Of a DNA stretch of 64,000 bases, positions 1-8,813 are shown piece after piece; the stretch's first letter is position 1; every line of letters starts with the position of its first letter. A program made the translations under genes and the position numbers. Source of the DNA: an uncultured Spirochaetaceae bacterium (GTDB taxonomy: Bacteria; Spirochaetota; Spirochaetia; Sphaerochaetales; Sphaerochaetaceae); NCBI GenBank assembly GCA_944389145.1, contig CALXLH010000003.1, positions 120,209-184,208 on the forward strand, read 5' to 3'. The notes beneath the pieces are model-generated. The model saw only the letters and a list, made by a program, of their open reading frames with translations. It was not told the origin of the DNA and ran no database searches.

Positions 1-1
1 A

Positions 2-1435
2 ATCAATCCGGATTACGGTACGTTCGAGGACTTCGAGCTCCTTCGCGATGGATGCCACGAGCGTGGTATCGCCCTGATAATGGATCTTGTCGTCAATCAT
101 ACCTCCCATCTTCATCCATGGTTCATTGCATCTAAGGCTTCCCGGGAAGGGAAGTACAGCGATTACTATATCTGGCATGATCCCGTGGATGGGCATGAGC
201 CCAATAACTGGGCTGGTTCGTTCGGCGGCAGCGCCTGGGAATGGGTAGAGGAAAGAGGGCAGTACTACCTTCACCTCTTCTCAAAGGAGCAGCCTGATCT
301 GAACTGGAAGTGCGATGCGCTGAAGGAAGATATCATAGCGATGATCAGATGGTGGGGAGACAGAGGCGTCGATGGCTTCCGCGTTGATGCGATAAGCTAT
401 CTGGAAAAGGCGCCAGGCTTCCCTGATTCTCCGCTTCCTCCTTTCTCGACCGGATTTTCGCTTGCCATGGATATCTGCAGCAACCTGCCTGGCACGCATA
501 AGATCATCAATGAGCTGAGCAGCCGCGTATTCCAGCCTTATTCGATGATGACGGTTGGCGAGGTGATCTGCCGGACGCCTCAGGATTACCATGACTATGC
601 CAGCTGCTCGCGGCATGAGTTCGATATGTGCATACCGTTCGTGCCGCCTGTAGTGGAGATAGCGACCTGGTCGCCGCTTGCCATGAAGAAGAAGATCATC
701 GAGACGTATGAGGTGCTGAGGGAGGATGGCTGGTGGGCCAGGTTCCTCAGCAATCATGATAAGCCGAGGCAGGTCTCCCTATATGGTGATGACACGAGGT
801 TCCGCACGCGCTCTGCGAAGATGCTTTGTGCCATCATGCATATGCTTCCTGGTACGCCATATGTCTATCAGGGAGAGGAGCTCGGCATGGCTGATGTCTC
901 ATATGATTCCATCGATGACTATGATGATATCGATACGCGCAATTTCTACGCTGAGAAGATCGCGACCGGATCATCTCCGGAGGAGGCTCTTGCAGAGGCC
1001 CGGCTCATCAGCCGAGATAACGCCCGCAGCCCTATGCAGTGGGATGACTCTGCCAACGCCGGCTTCTCGTCCGGGCGTCCATGGCTTGGCGTGAATCCGG
1101 ATTATGCTGAATGGAACGTGAAGAAGGAAGAAGGAGATGCTTCCTCTGTCCTCTCTTTCTATAAGGCCATGATAGCCCTCAGGCGTGGCAGCGAGGCCAT
1201 CCGGCGCGGATCCCTTGCTTTCGATCTGCCTGATGATCCCGTGCTTTATGCCTTCGAGAGGACGCTTGATGATGAATCCTATTATCTCGTGGCGAACTTC
1301 TCCGGCAAGGATACGGCCCTTCCTCTTGATCTTTCCGGCTATGGAGATATCGTACTCTGCAATACAGAAAGGACCTTTCTGGCCAAGGATACGGTCCTCG
1401 CACCGTACGAGGCCATCATATTGAAGAGGCAGTGA
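2..1435 (+). CDS. GH13 alpha-glucosidase, 5' end cut by window
   Basis: This is the 3' part of a glycoside hydrolase family 13 enzyme of the oligo-1,6-glucosidase / alpha-glucosidase type, which would release glucose from short alpha-glucosides in the cytoplasm. The frame is open from base 2 and already encodes family sequence (INPDYGTFEDFELL) before the first ATG at 80, so the true start lies outside the window. The catalytic triad is visible: nucleophile Asp in GFRVDAI (386-388), acid/base Glu in TVGEV (560-562) and the transition-state Asp in SNHDKPR (758-760). QPDLNW and GTPYVYQGEELGM are also typical of the family. The C-terminal beta domain appears complete. Trehalose-6-phosphate hydrolase or a sucrose-acting relative cannot be excluded. 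Confidence 0.93.
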   Translation: MNPDYGTFEDFELLRDGCHERGIALIMDLVVNHTSHLHPWFIASKASREGKYSDYYIWHDPVDGHEPNNWAGSFGGSAWEWVEERGQYYLHLFSKEQPDLNWKCDALKEDIIAMIRWWGDRGVDGFRVDAISYLEKAPGFPDSPLPPFSTGFSLAMDICSNLPGTHKIINELSSRVFQPYSMMTVGEVICRTPQDYHDYASCSRHEFDMCIPFVPPVVEIATWSPLAMKKKIIETYEVLREDGWWARFLSNHDKPRQVSLYGDDTRFRTRSAKMLCAIMHMLPGTPYVYQGEELGMADVSYDSIDDYDDIDTRNFYAEKIATGSSPEEALAEARLISRDNARSPMQWDDSANAGFSSGRPWLGVNPDYAEWNVKKEEGDASSVLSFYKAMIALRRGSEAIRRGSLAFDLPDDPVLYAFERTLDDESYYLVANFSGKDTALPLDLSGYGDIVLCNTERTFLAKDTVLAPYEAIILKRQ

Positions 1436-1462
1436 TGCCGCTCGTGCATCATATGGAAAGAT

Positions 1463-1490
1463 AAGGCCGTCGCCAGAACGCGACGGCCTT
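1463..1490. terminator. Hairpin between convergent genes
   Basis: A perfect 11-bp stem (AAGGCCGTCGC / GCGACGGCCTT) with a 6-base loop lies between the alpha-glucosidase and the convergent cstA gene. Short T-rich sequence follows on both sides, so it probably terminates both transcripts. Confidence 0.7.
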
Positions 1491-1510
1491 GCTCTTTCAC
1501 ATATGATTTT

Positions 1511-3193
1511 TCAGGCCTTAGCCTCTTCATCCTTTCCGAAGAGCTTCCTGCAGCACGCGATGACGACTACGATCGCCAGTGCCACCAGGAGGACAGCAAG
1601 GATGATCTGCATAGACTGTCCGACCACGGACACGGCCGCGCTGGCTCCGAATGTCCTGATGTTGTTCAGGATGAGCTGTATGAGCGCGGCTACGGTTGCC
1701 GCAAGCATGAAGAACATAGGGATGAACATCATCTTGTTGTCCTTCTTGACCTTCTTGAGGTATACGGCGACAGCTGCGAGGGCAAGCACGGAGAGAAGCT
1801 GGTTCGCTGATCCGAAGAGAGCCCAGATCTCGGCATATCCGACCTGTGCAAGCACATAGGATGGGATGAGGACGATGATCGTAGCGACCCATCTGTTGGT
1901 AAGGACCTTCTTCCATCCCGGAAGGTTATTCTCGTCATCGTCGTTATCGAGGAAGAGCTCCTGGAACGAGAGACGTCCTACCCTGGCTACGGAGTCAAGG
2001 GATGTGAGAGCGAACGCGGAGACTGCGAGCGAGATGAGCGTGTAGGAGATGTCCGCAGGGATGTGAAGCACCGAGAGGAAGCCTGATATCGCCTGCGAGA
2101 ATATCATCTGGGGCGTTCCAGAAGGAATCGCTCCGCCGGCAGAGACAGCGCCAACCGCTACAAGGGCGATGACTCCGAGAAGGGACTCGACAAGCATGGC
2201 TCCATATGAGATGGGAAGCATGCTTGACTCATTCTCGACCTGCTTTGATGCGGTCTCTGAGGATACGAGCGAATGGAAGCCTGACACGGCTCCGCACGCT
2301 ACCGTTACGAAGAGGATCGGGAACAGGGAACCGGCTGATGTGACGAATCCCGTGAATGCAGGAAGCTCCATCGGCGGGTTGGATGCGAAGATTCCGACAA
2401 CGGCAGCGAGTATCATGGCAATCAGGAGATAGCTGTTCAGGTAGTCCCTAGGCTGAAGCAGCGCCCATACAGGCGTTACCGATGCGATAAGGATGTATAT
2501 GAACACGAGGACCATCCATGCATTGACTCCGATCGAGAATGGGAAAAGGCATCCGAGCGTGACGCAGGCAATCAGAAGGATGATGGAAAGGGCCGTATTG
2601 AGGGCCGTTCCTGGCTGCTTGTACTTGATGAAGAAGCCGAATGCGACCGCGACGAAGATGAAGAGCGTCGATGTGCATGCCACCTGCGAGTTGGAGTAGT
2701 TGACTGTCTCGGTGAATGCTTCGGATACGCCAAAGCTCTTTGCGACGATATCTGAGAAAGCCGCAACTACGAGGATGGAGAAGAAGTATACGAAGAGCAG
2801 GAAGAGCCTCTTGCCTGTCTTTCCTACATAGTTCTCTATGATGATTCCGATCGATCTGCCCTTGTTCCTGACGGAGGCGAACATCGAGGAGAAGTCCTGT
2901 ACCGCTCCGATGAAGATGCCGCCGATAAGGCACCAGAGAAGGACCGGTACCCAGCCGAACACCGCCGCCTGGATAGGCCCGTTGATAGGACCGGCTCCCG
3001 CGATCGATGCGAACTGATGGCCGAAGACCACCTGAGGCTTGGTCGGTACATAGTCGATGCCGTCGTTGATTTCAACCGCCGGTGTTTTCCTGCTATCGTC
3101 GACGCCCCATTTCCTTGCAAGCCACCTTCCATAGAAGATGTAGCCTGCTCCGAGGGCGACGATAGCTATTACGATTATCGCAATGCCATTCAT
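1511..3193 (-). CDS. cstA: Carbon starvation protein CstA family transporter
   Basis: Multi-spanning inner-membrane protein of the CstA family (560 aa), whose characterised members take up peptides or pyruvate. The N-terminus is a membrane segment. It is followed by the family hallmark HQFASIAGAGPINGPIQA near residues 60-77 and by GGIFIGAVQDFSSMFAS. About fifteen further hydrophobic stretches run to a basic, acidic-tailed C-terminus ending in KDEEAKA. Length fits the shorter CstA/BtsT members. The ATG at 3193 has only a weak GGGG upstream, but a TTGAAT/TAGAAT promoter sits just before it. The gene stands alone between convergent and co-directional neighbours. The transported substrate cannot be told from sequence. 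Confidence 0.93.
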   Translation of the reverse strand: MNGIAIIVIAIVALGAGYIFYGRWLARKWGVDDSRKTPAVEINDGIDYVPTKPQVVFGHQFASIAGAGPINGPIQAAVFGWVPVLLWCLIGGIFIGAVQDFSSMFASVRNKGRSIGIIIENYVGKTGKRLFLLFVYFFSILVVAAFSDIVAKSFGVSEAFTETVNYSNSQVACTSTLFIFVAVAFGFFIKYKQPGTALNTALSIILLIACVTLGCLFPFSIGVNAWMVLVFIYILIASVTPVWALLQPRDYLNSYLLIAMILAAVVGIFASNPPMELPAFTGFVTSAGSLFPILFVTVACGAVSGFHSLVSSETASKQVENESSMLPISYGAMLVESLLGVIALVAVGAVSAGGAIPSGTPQMIFSQAISGFLSVLHIPADISYTLISLAVSAFALTSLDSVARVGRLSFQELFLDNDDDENNLPGWKKVLTNRWVATIIVLIPSYVLAQVGYAEIWALFGSANQLLSVLALAAVAVYLKKVKKDNKMMFIPMFFMLAATVAALIQLILNNIRTFGASAAVSVVGQSMQIILAVLLVALAIVVVIACCRKLFGKDEEAKA

Positions 3194-3223
3194 ATGATTA
3201 CCCCATTAAGCGAATTTGAGGAA

Positions 3224-3252
3224 ATTCTAGTAACATGGAAATCGCTATTCAA
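3224..3252 (-). promoter_or_regulatory. Promoter for cstA
   Basis: On the minus strand TTGAAT (3247-3252) and TAGAAT (3224-3229) are separated by exactly 17 bp. The -10 ends about 30 bases before the cstA ATG. Confidence 0.5.
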
Positions 3253-3304
3253 GATTTTACAAGGGGTTGTTCAGATAAAAAATGAGGTTTTCATGAAAAG
3301 TCGG

Positions 3305-3333
3305 GCTTGCCCGCGGGTAACCCCGCGGGAAGC
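3305..3333 (-). terminator. Terminator of the M18 aminopeptidase gene
   Basis: A GC-rich stem (GCTT.CCCGCGGG with one bulged base) begins 5 bases past the aminopeptidase stop codon. On the minus strand it is followed by CCCGACTTTTC. Confidence 0.7.
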
Positions 3334-3338
3334 TTCCG

Positions 3339-4652
3339 TCACTCGATGGTCAGGAATGCCCTATAGCATGCCTCTGCGCTCTCTATGTCCTTGATCGCGG
3401 TTATCTCCCAGGGGGAGTGCATGCTCATGACAGCTACTCCGCAGTCTATGACATTCATGCCGTAGTATGCGGCATGCTTCGCGATCGTGCCGCCTCCGCC
3501 TACATCCACCTTTGCCATCTCAGCCATCTGGAACCTTACATTGTTCTCATCCATCTTTGCCCTGAGCTTCGCAATGAACTCGGCATTGGCATCGGATGCC
3601 CCGCTCTTGCCCCTTGAGCCTGTATACTTGTTGAATACCACTCCGCCGGAGAGGAATGAGGAGTTCTTCTTGTCGAAGAGCGAGGCATTGAGTGGGTCAT
3701 ATGCCGAGTTCACGTCGCTTGAGAGCATGTATGACCGGCTCATCATGTGCCTGAGCTTCAGTCCGTCATAGCCTGAGAGCCTTGAAAGCACCTCAGCCGC
3801 GGCATTCTCGAAGAACACGCTGTCCATGCCCGTGCTTCCGACCGATCCGATCTCTTCCTTATCCACGAGAAGGCAGCAGGATGTCCGCTTAACCTCCCCC
3901 TGCGATAGCATCGCCGAGAGCGAGGTATATGCGCATACCCTGTCATCCTGGCCATACGCCAGCACCATCGACCTGTCCAGGCCCATCAGCTTTGCCTTGC
4001 CTGCTGGGACTGCCTCTATCTCGGCCGAGAGGAAGTCGTCTTCCTCTATTCCGTAGCGCTCGGAGAGCAGGTTGAGTATCGCCTTCTTTCCCTTTTCCTT
4101 TTCTTCTCCCTCATCATCGGCAAGGCCTATCATGATATCCAGATCCTCGCCGGGAATCAGCTCTGACGCAGTCTTCTTCATCTGCTCCTGAGCCATATGA
4201 GGCAGCAGGTCCGATATGCAGAACGCAAGATCATCATCCTCGCCAAGCTCGATCCGGACCTCCGTGCCATCCTTCCTTATGACCACGCCGTGGAGAGCAA
4301 GGGGTAGCGTTACCCACTGGTACTTCTTTATTCCTCCATAGTAATGCGTATCCAGATAGACTATCCCATCGCTCTCGTATACCGGCTTCATCTTTATATC
4401 GAGCCGGGGAGAGTCTATGTGGGCCCCGAGTATGTTCATCCCATCCTCTATGGGATCGGTCCCGATATTGAACAGCGCGATCGATTTGCCATGCTTGACG
4501 ACATACGCCTTATCTCCGCTCCTGAGCCTGTCCACAGATTCTATGTTCCTGTATCCGGCTGTCTCTGCCTGACGGATTATCTCCCTGACGCATTCCCTCT
4601 CTGTCTTTCCCGCATCGAGAAATGCCCTGTATCCTGAAATAAGATCGTTCAT
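3339..4652 (-). CDS. M18 family zinc aminopeptidase
   Basis: Cytoplasmic metallo-aminopeptidase of family M18 (437 aa), expected to form a large tetrahedral complex and trim acidic or hydrophobic N-terminal residues from peptides. Metal and catalytic signatures are present: GAHIDSPRLDIK near residue 95, the acidic DKEEIGSVGSTGMDS near 265, and VAVMSMHSPWEI near the C-terminus. No signal peptide is present. The ATG at 4652 has an AAGGAGA Shine-Dalgarno. The gene is divergent from the membrane protein at 4730 and has its own terminator, so it is probably monocistronic. Confidence 0.94.
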   Translation of the reverse strand: MNDLISGYRAFLDAGKTERECVREIIRQAETAGYRNIESVDRLRSGDKAYVVKHGKSIALFNIGTDPIEDGMNILGAHIDSPRLDIKMKPVYESDGIVYLDTHYYGGIKKYQWVTLPLALHGVVIRKDGTEVRIELGEDDDLAFCISDLLPHMAQEQMKKTASELIPGEDLDIMIGLADDEGEEKEKGKKAILNLLSERYGIEEDDFLSAEIEAVPAGKAKLMGLDRSMVLAYGQDDRVCAYTSLSAMLSQGEVKRTSCCLLVDKEEIGSVGSTGMDSVFFENAAAEVLSRLSGYDGLKLRHMMSRSYMLSSDVNSAYDPLNASLFDKKNSSFLSGGVVFNKYTGSRGKSGASDANAEFIAKLRAKMDENNVRFQMAEMAKVDVGGGGTIAKHAAYYGMNVIDCGVAVMSMHSPWEITAIKDIESAEACYRAFLTIE

Positions 4653-4717
4653 CTCTTTGTCTCCTTATCAGAAGATAGCGAGAAAAGGGCAGGGTGGGAA
4701 CACTTCATGAAATGCTG

Positions 4718-4723
4718 TACACT
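4718..4723 (+). promoter_or_regulatory. -10 box for leaderless gene at 4730
   Basis: TACACT followed by six bases and then ATG (4730). No Shine-Dalgarno precedes this ATG, so transcription would begin at or next to the start codon. No good -35 is seen. Confidence 0.45.
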
Positions 4724-4729
4724 GTGCGC

Positions 4730-5569
4730 ATGACGCAGAAGGGTAGAAGGAGACGGTTCCACAATGTCTCGCTCAAGGATCAGATCAGGCGGCATCCGAA
4801 GATGTTCGCACTCTATGTCCTTCTAAGGACCTCCATCATCCTCGTGATGATTGCCCAGATACTTAACCGGGACTGGAAGAACGTCATGCTCTGCGCCCTT
4901 GTCCTCTTCCTCTATACGATACCATCGTTCATAGAGAATAACTGGCATATAGATATTCCTGATACGCTTGAAGTCATTGTCTATATATTCATCTATGCCG
5001 CTGAGATACTCGGAGAGATCAGGGCGTACTACGTAAGCGTTCCCGGCTGGGATACGGCGCTGCATACCGTTACCGGCTTCCTAGCTGCCGCTGTCGGCTT
5101 CTCCCTTGTCGATATAATCAACCGCAATGAGAACACCAAGCTGAATCTTGCCCCCTTATATGTAGCTGTCGGCGCATTCACGTTCTCAATGACCATCGGC
5201 GTGATCTGGGAGTTCTTCGAATTCTTCATGGATATGTTCTTCCATCTTGATATGCAGAAGGATACGGTCATCAATGCCATCTATTCCGTTACCCTCGATC
5301 CTATGCGCTCGAATAACGTGGTGGCCATAAGGGGAATAACCGATACGGCCGTCAATGGAGAGAGCCTTGGCATCGGCGGCTATCTGGATATCGGGCTGAT
5401 AGACACGATGAAGGATCTATTCGTCACATTCATAGGAGCGACCGTATTCTCGATCATCGGCTTCATCTATCTGAAGAACAGAGGGTCTGGAAAGTTCGCA
5501 AGGCGCTTCATCCCTACGATGATAAGCAAGGCCGGATCCGAAGACCCGGCCGATGATTCAGATAAGTGA
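4730..5569 (+). CDS. Multi-spanning membrane protein, YjdF/DUF2238-like
   Basis: Inner-membrane protein of 279 aa with a basic N-terminus (QKGRRRRF) and about six hydrophobic segments. Conserved-looking polar motifs sit in the membrane region: [14 protein letters not shown] and [14 protein letters not shown]. These resemble the small YjdF-type membrane family, but I cannot assign a function. The frame is open up to a GTG at 4694 and an ATG at 4712. I prefer ATG 4730 because a TACACT box ends six bases before it, matching the leaderless pattern elsewhere in the window. The 3' end overlaps the convergent metK by 12 bases. Confidence 0.8.
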   Translation: MTQKGRRRRFHNVSLKDQIRRHPKMFALYVLLRTSIILVMIAQILNRDWKNVMLCALVLFLYTIPSFIENNWHIDIPDTLEVIVYIFIYAAEILGEIRAYYVSVPGWDTALHTVTGFLAAAVGFSLVDIINRNENTKLNLAPLYVAVGAFTFSMTIGVIWEFFEFFMDMFFHLDMQKDTVINAIYSVTLDPMRSNNVVAIRGITDTAVNGESLGIGGYLDIGLIDTMKDLFVTFIGATVFSIIGFIYLKNRGSGKFARRFIPTMISKAGSEDPADDSDK

Positions 5570-6715
5570 CTTCAGGTCAGAGAGTGCCTTCTGATCGATC
5601 ATCTCCCAGGGGAAGGTGACATCCGGCCTCCCGAATGATCCCTGGCCTGCAGCCTTGTAGTAGATAGGCTTCCTGAGATCGAATCTCTCTATCATCGCGG
5701 CAGGCCGCAGATCATAGTGCCTTCCTATCCACTCGATGATCCTATCATCATCCAGCTTTCCTGTTCCGAATGTGTTTACCTCAAGCGACACTGGCTCTGC
5801 GACTCCTATCGCGTAGGCTGCCTGAAGCTCGCACTCCTCGGCTGCTCCTGATGCCACGATCGTCTTCGCGATATTCCTCAGCGCGAGAGATGCTGTCCTG
5901 TCGACCTTCGTGGCATCCTTTCCTGAGAATGCGCCGCCGCCATGATGGGCATATCCTCCGTATGTGTCTACGATGATCTTGCGCCCTGTGAGACCTGTAT
6001 CTGCCGCCGGCCCGCCAAGGACGAACCTGCCTGTCGGGTTGATGAAGAAATGCGTCTTCTCATCAAGCATCCCTGAGGGAAGGGAAGGAATGATGACCTT
6101 TTCCATCAGATCCTTCCGCAGCGTCTCCATAGATACATCCGGATCATGCTGCGCAGAGAGTACGACAGCCTCGATCCTGACAGGCTTCCTGCCATCATAT
6201 TCCACAGTGACCTGGCTCTTCCCGTCGGGGCGCAGGTAGGGGAGCGTACCATCCTCCCGCACCTGGGTAAGGCGCATTGACAGCTTTCTTGCCAGCACGG
6301 CCGCCAGAGGCATATACTCATCGCCTTCGGCAGAGGCATAGCCGAACATCATGCCCTGGTCCCCGGCTCCTAGCGTAGAGCTGTCGGCATAGGAGCTATC
6401 AACACCCTGGGCTATGTCTCCGGACTGCTCATGGAGGGAGATCGTGATCGATGCGCTATCATCAAAGCCATACTCTTCTTTCGTGTAGCCGATCTCCCTG
6501 ATCGTCCTCCTTGCCACCTCTTCATAGTCCACCTTCGCCTTCGTGGTGATCTCTCCCATGATATGCACGGCACCGGGCTCGGTCGTCACCTCGCATGCTG
6601 ACCTTGAATATGGATCCTGCCTGAGCAGCTCATCGAGGATCGCATCAGCAATCTGATCACAGACCTTGTCCGGATGTCCCTTGGTAACCGATTCCGAGGT
6701 GAATAATCTCTTCAT
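5558..6715 (-). CDS. metK: S-adenosylmethionine synthetase
   Basis: Makes S-adenosylmethionine from methionine and ATP in the cytoplasm (385 aa, normal length). Family motifs are clear: [16 protein letters not shown] at the N-terminus, [12 protein letters not shown] mid-protein, and the phosphate-binding [16 protein letters not shown]. Start ATG 6715 has a TAGGAG Shine-Dalgarno. It begins only 12 bases after the radical SAM gene ends on the same strand, so the two are probably co-transcribed. That makes sense because radical SAM enzymes consume SAM. Confidence 0.98.
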   Translation of the reverse strand: MKRLFTSESVTKGHPDKVCDQIADAILDELLRQDPYSRSACEVTTEPGAVHIMGEITTKAKVDYEEVARRTIREIGYTKEEYGFDDSASITISLHEQSGDIAQGVDSSYADSSTLGAGDQGMMFGYASAEGDEYMPLAAVLARKLSMRLTQVREDGTLPYLRPDGKSQVTVEYDGRKPVRIEAVVLSAQHDPDVSMETLRKDLMEKVIIPSLPSGMLDEKTHFFINPTGRFVLGGPAADTGLTGRKIIVDTYGGYAHHGGGAFSGKDATKVDRTASLALRNIAKTIVASGAAEECELQAAYAIGVAEPVSLEVNTFGTGKLDDDRIIEWIGRHYDLRPAAMIERFDLRKPIYYKAAGQGSFGRPDVTFPWEMIDQKALSDLKSLI

Positions 6716-6727
6716 ATATACTCCTAA

Positions 6728-8092
6728 TCAAAGCGGTGAGCCTGGATGGGTCTTCTGCCATATGGCATCTGCGACTCCCTTCCAGTTATCTGCCGCCTCG
6801 CAGCATTTTGCCGTAAGATCATCGACGTCCTCCTTTGCGGAAAGATCCGTCGATTCAGCATCCGCATTGTGAACCATATCAGCAAGTGCGCCCTTGTTGT
6901 CAAGAAGAGGGCAAGGCCTGAGGTAGTTTGGGCTGAAGGGCTGGTGCTTCGCGTACTCCGAGAAGAGCGGCCCCTGCAATGCCTCTATCAGCGAATGTTC
7001 CTTGAGATTGGTATCGGAATAATGAATGAACGCGCAAGGCTCGGCATCTCCGTTGGCGTTGACGTGGAAGTAGTACCGTCCTCCGGCTATGCAGCCTCTG
7101 ACATACTCGCCATCGTTCCAGAAATCCATCGTGAATATAGGCTTTGTCTTCCTGTATGCGCGGATCTTGTCATACATATAGGCCCTTTCATCAGCCTTGA
7201 CCATCAGGGAGGTAGGAGAGCCCACGCCGATCGGCATATAGGTGAAGAACCAGGCGAACTTCGCCCCCTGATCGATCATCCAGTCGAAGTACTCCTCGCT
7301 GCCTATGACCTTGTAGTTCTCGTGGGTATAGCAGCAGGAGACGCCGAATGGAAGCTTATGCTCCCTGAGTATCCTCATGGCTTTCTCAACCTGCTTATAC
7401 GTTCCCTGTCCCCTTCTTGAGTCAGTCGCCTCCTCGAATCCCTCTACCGAGATAGCCGGTACGAAGTTCTTTACCCTGAGCATATCCTCTGCGAACTTAT
7501 CATCGATGAGCGTGCCGTTCGTAAAGGCCATGAACTGGCAGTCAGGATGCGCCTCGCATAGCCTGATGATATCGGCCTTCCTGACCAGAGGCTCACCGCC
7601 GGTATACAGGAACATCCTCGTACCGATCTCGTTTGCCTGATTGATCAGCGAGTCAAGGAACTCATAGCTGAGATTCAGGTGGTTGCCGTATTCGGCCGCC
7701 CAGCAGCCTATGCAGTGCAGATTGCAGGCGCTCGTAGGATCGATCAGTATCGTCCATGGGATATTGCAGCCATACTTCTTCCTTGCCTCGGCCTTCCGCC
7801 TTCCTCCGAGTATCGTCGCGTTGATGATGAAGTTCTCGAAGGTCTTCTTCCTGACCTCCGGATCTATGTCTGTCCAGAAGCTCTTGACGAGCCTGTACCA
7901 GTTGCTATCCTTGTCTCCCAGCACCTCGTGGATGAGCTTCCTCTGCTTCGCGACGGTACCTTCCTTCTCATCATACCTGTCTACCCATTCAAGCACCTTG
8001 GCAATCGCCTCGTCAGGATCCTTCCCATTTATGTAGCCCAGGACCGTCTTCAGGGCGAGGGCCTCCGCGTTTTCCCTAAGCGTATTCTTCAT
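6728..8092 (-). CDS. Radical SAM protein with SPASM-like C-terminus
   Basis: Radical SAM enzyme of 454 aa. An N-terminal helical region of about 110 residues precedes the cluster motif CNLHCIGC (CX3CX2C), followed by YTGGEPLVR, the glycine-rich SAM contact. The C-terminal half has more cysteines (GCIAGGRYYFHVN, EPCAF, RPCPLLD), suggesting an auxiliary Fe-S cluster as in SPASM proteins. The substrate is unknown and no precursor peptide gene is seen nearby. The start is supported by TAGGAGGAATTCC. A TetR regulator lies 74 bases upstream and metK follows immediately, so a TetR-controlled unit is likely. Confidence 0.9.
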   Translation of the reverse strand: MKNTLRENAEALALKTVLGYINGKDPDEAIAKVLEWVDRYDEKEGTVAKQRKLIHEVLGDKDSNWYRLVKSFWTDIDPEVRKKTFENFIINATILGGRRKAEARKKYGCNIPWTILIDPTSACNLHCIGCWAAEYGNHLNLSYEFLDSLINQANEIGTRMFLYTGGEPLVRKADIIRLCEAHPDCQFMAFTNGTLIDDKFAEDMLRVKNFVPAISVEGFEEATDSRRGQGTYKQVEKAMRILREHKLPFGVSCCYTHENYKVIGSEEYFDWMIDQGAKFAWFFTYMPIGVGSPTSLMVKADERAYMYDKIRAYRKTKPIFTMDFWNDGEYVRGCIAGGRYYFHVNANGDAEPCAFIHYSDTNLKEHSLIEALQGPLFSEYAKHQPFSPNYLRPCPLLDNKGALADMVHNADAESTDLSAKEDVDDLTAKCCEAADNWKGVADAIWQKTHPGSPL

Positions 8093-8166
8093 GGAATTCC
8101 TCCTATCCTATGGCAGAAGATAATATCGAGAGGGACTGAAATCATTAGACATTTTCAGGCAAACGC

Positions 8167-8700
8167 CTATCTGAGATGTCTCAGGTACTCCTCGCATAGC
8201 CGGGTTATGCGGCATCTTAGATCGCTGACGAACACATCGGGCCTCTCTACGTTATGGGATAGGAGCCAGCGGAATATCGCGGCAAGGAGCCCATCGGATG
8301 CAAGCACTATGAATTCATCGCTGCCGCCATGGACTTCCAGCATATCCCTGATATACTTCGATATCACAGGCAGCATGATGTTCATCAGCGTGGCATATCC
8401 GGTAGAGAGCAGTATGGTCTTGTAGAACAGCCTTTCCCTGTAGAAGTAGGATGCGAGCATCTCCATGACCTCCCAGCCCTGCTCCTCCTCAGGCGTTGTC
8501 TCGAGGTATTCTCTGAACTCGGTATCAAGGATCCAGTTGATCAGGTCTGATTTCCCGGTGAAGTGGTAATAGAAGCTCTTTCTGTTCATGCCGGCTTCCT
8601 CGGCAATCATGGAGACCGAGACCTTCTCATATGGCATCTGTGCCAGAAGCTTCTTCATTGCCGATGCCAGTGTCCTCTTTGTCTGTTCCGCCTTTGCCAT
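8167..8700 (-). CDS. TetR/AcrR family transcriptional regulator
   Basis: A 177-aa DNA-binding regulator. The N-terminal helix-turn-helix is recognisable (MPYEKVSVSMIAEEAGMNRK then SFYYHFTGKSDLINWI). The remaining residues form a helical ligand/dimerisation domain that I cannot assign. The frame extends upstream to 8748, but ATG 8700 has the proper Shine-Dalgarno (GAAAGGA, 8 bases away) and gives a normal TetR N-terminus (MAKAEQTKRTL). It lies upstream of the radical SAM gene on the same strand and divergent from the lipoprotein gene at 8814, either of which may be its target. Confidence 0.88.
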   Translation of the reverse strand: MAKAEQTKRTLASAMKKLLAQMPYEKVSVSMIAEEAGMNRKSFYYHFTGKSDLINWILDTEFREYLETTPEEEQGWEVMEMLASYFYRERLFYKTILLSTGYATLMNIMLPVISKYIRDMLEVHGGSDEFIVLASDGLLAAIFRWLLSHNVERPDVFVSDLRCRITRLCEEYLRHLR

Positions 8701-8765
8701 CTTGAATGTCCTTTCTAACATCATACAACATTTTGCCTGTCCTTCCAAAATAATCGAGGAGGCGT

Positions 8766-8795
8766 TATGATGGGGGTGAAACCCATTTTATCATA
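8766..8795 (+). promoter_or_regulatory. Candidate promoter/operator before lipoprotein gene
   Basis: An imperfect inverted repeat (TATGAT ... GGGT gaa ACCC ... ATCATA) sits between the divergent TetR and lipoprotein genes. A possible -10 TATCAT (8789-8794) falls in its right arm, about 20 bases before ATG 8814. The layout fits TetR binding, but this is only inference. Confidence 0.3.
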
Positions 8796-8813
8796 CCGGA
8801 TTGAGAGGAACCT

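Noticed and set aside
8171..8184. Palindrome CTGAGATGTCTCAG as a TetR operator
   Set aside because: It lies within the 3' coding end of the TetR gene, where a control site for it or its neighbours is unlikely. The length is compatible with chance.
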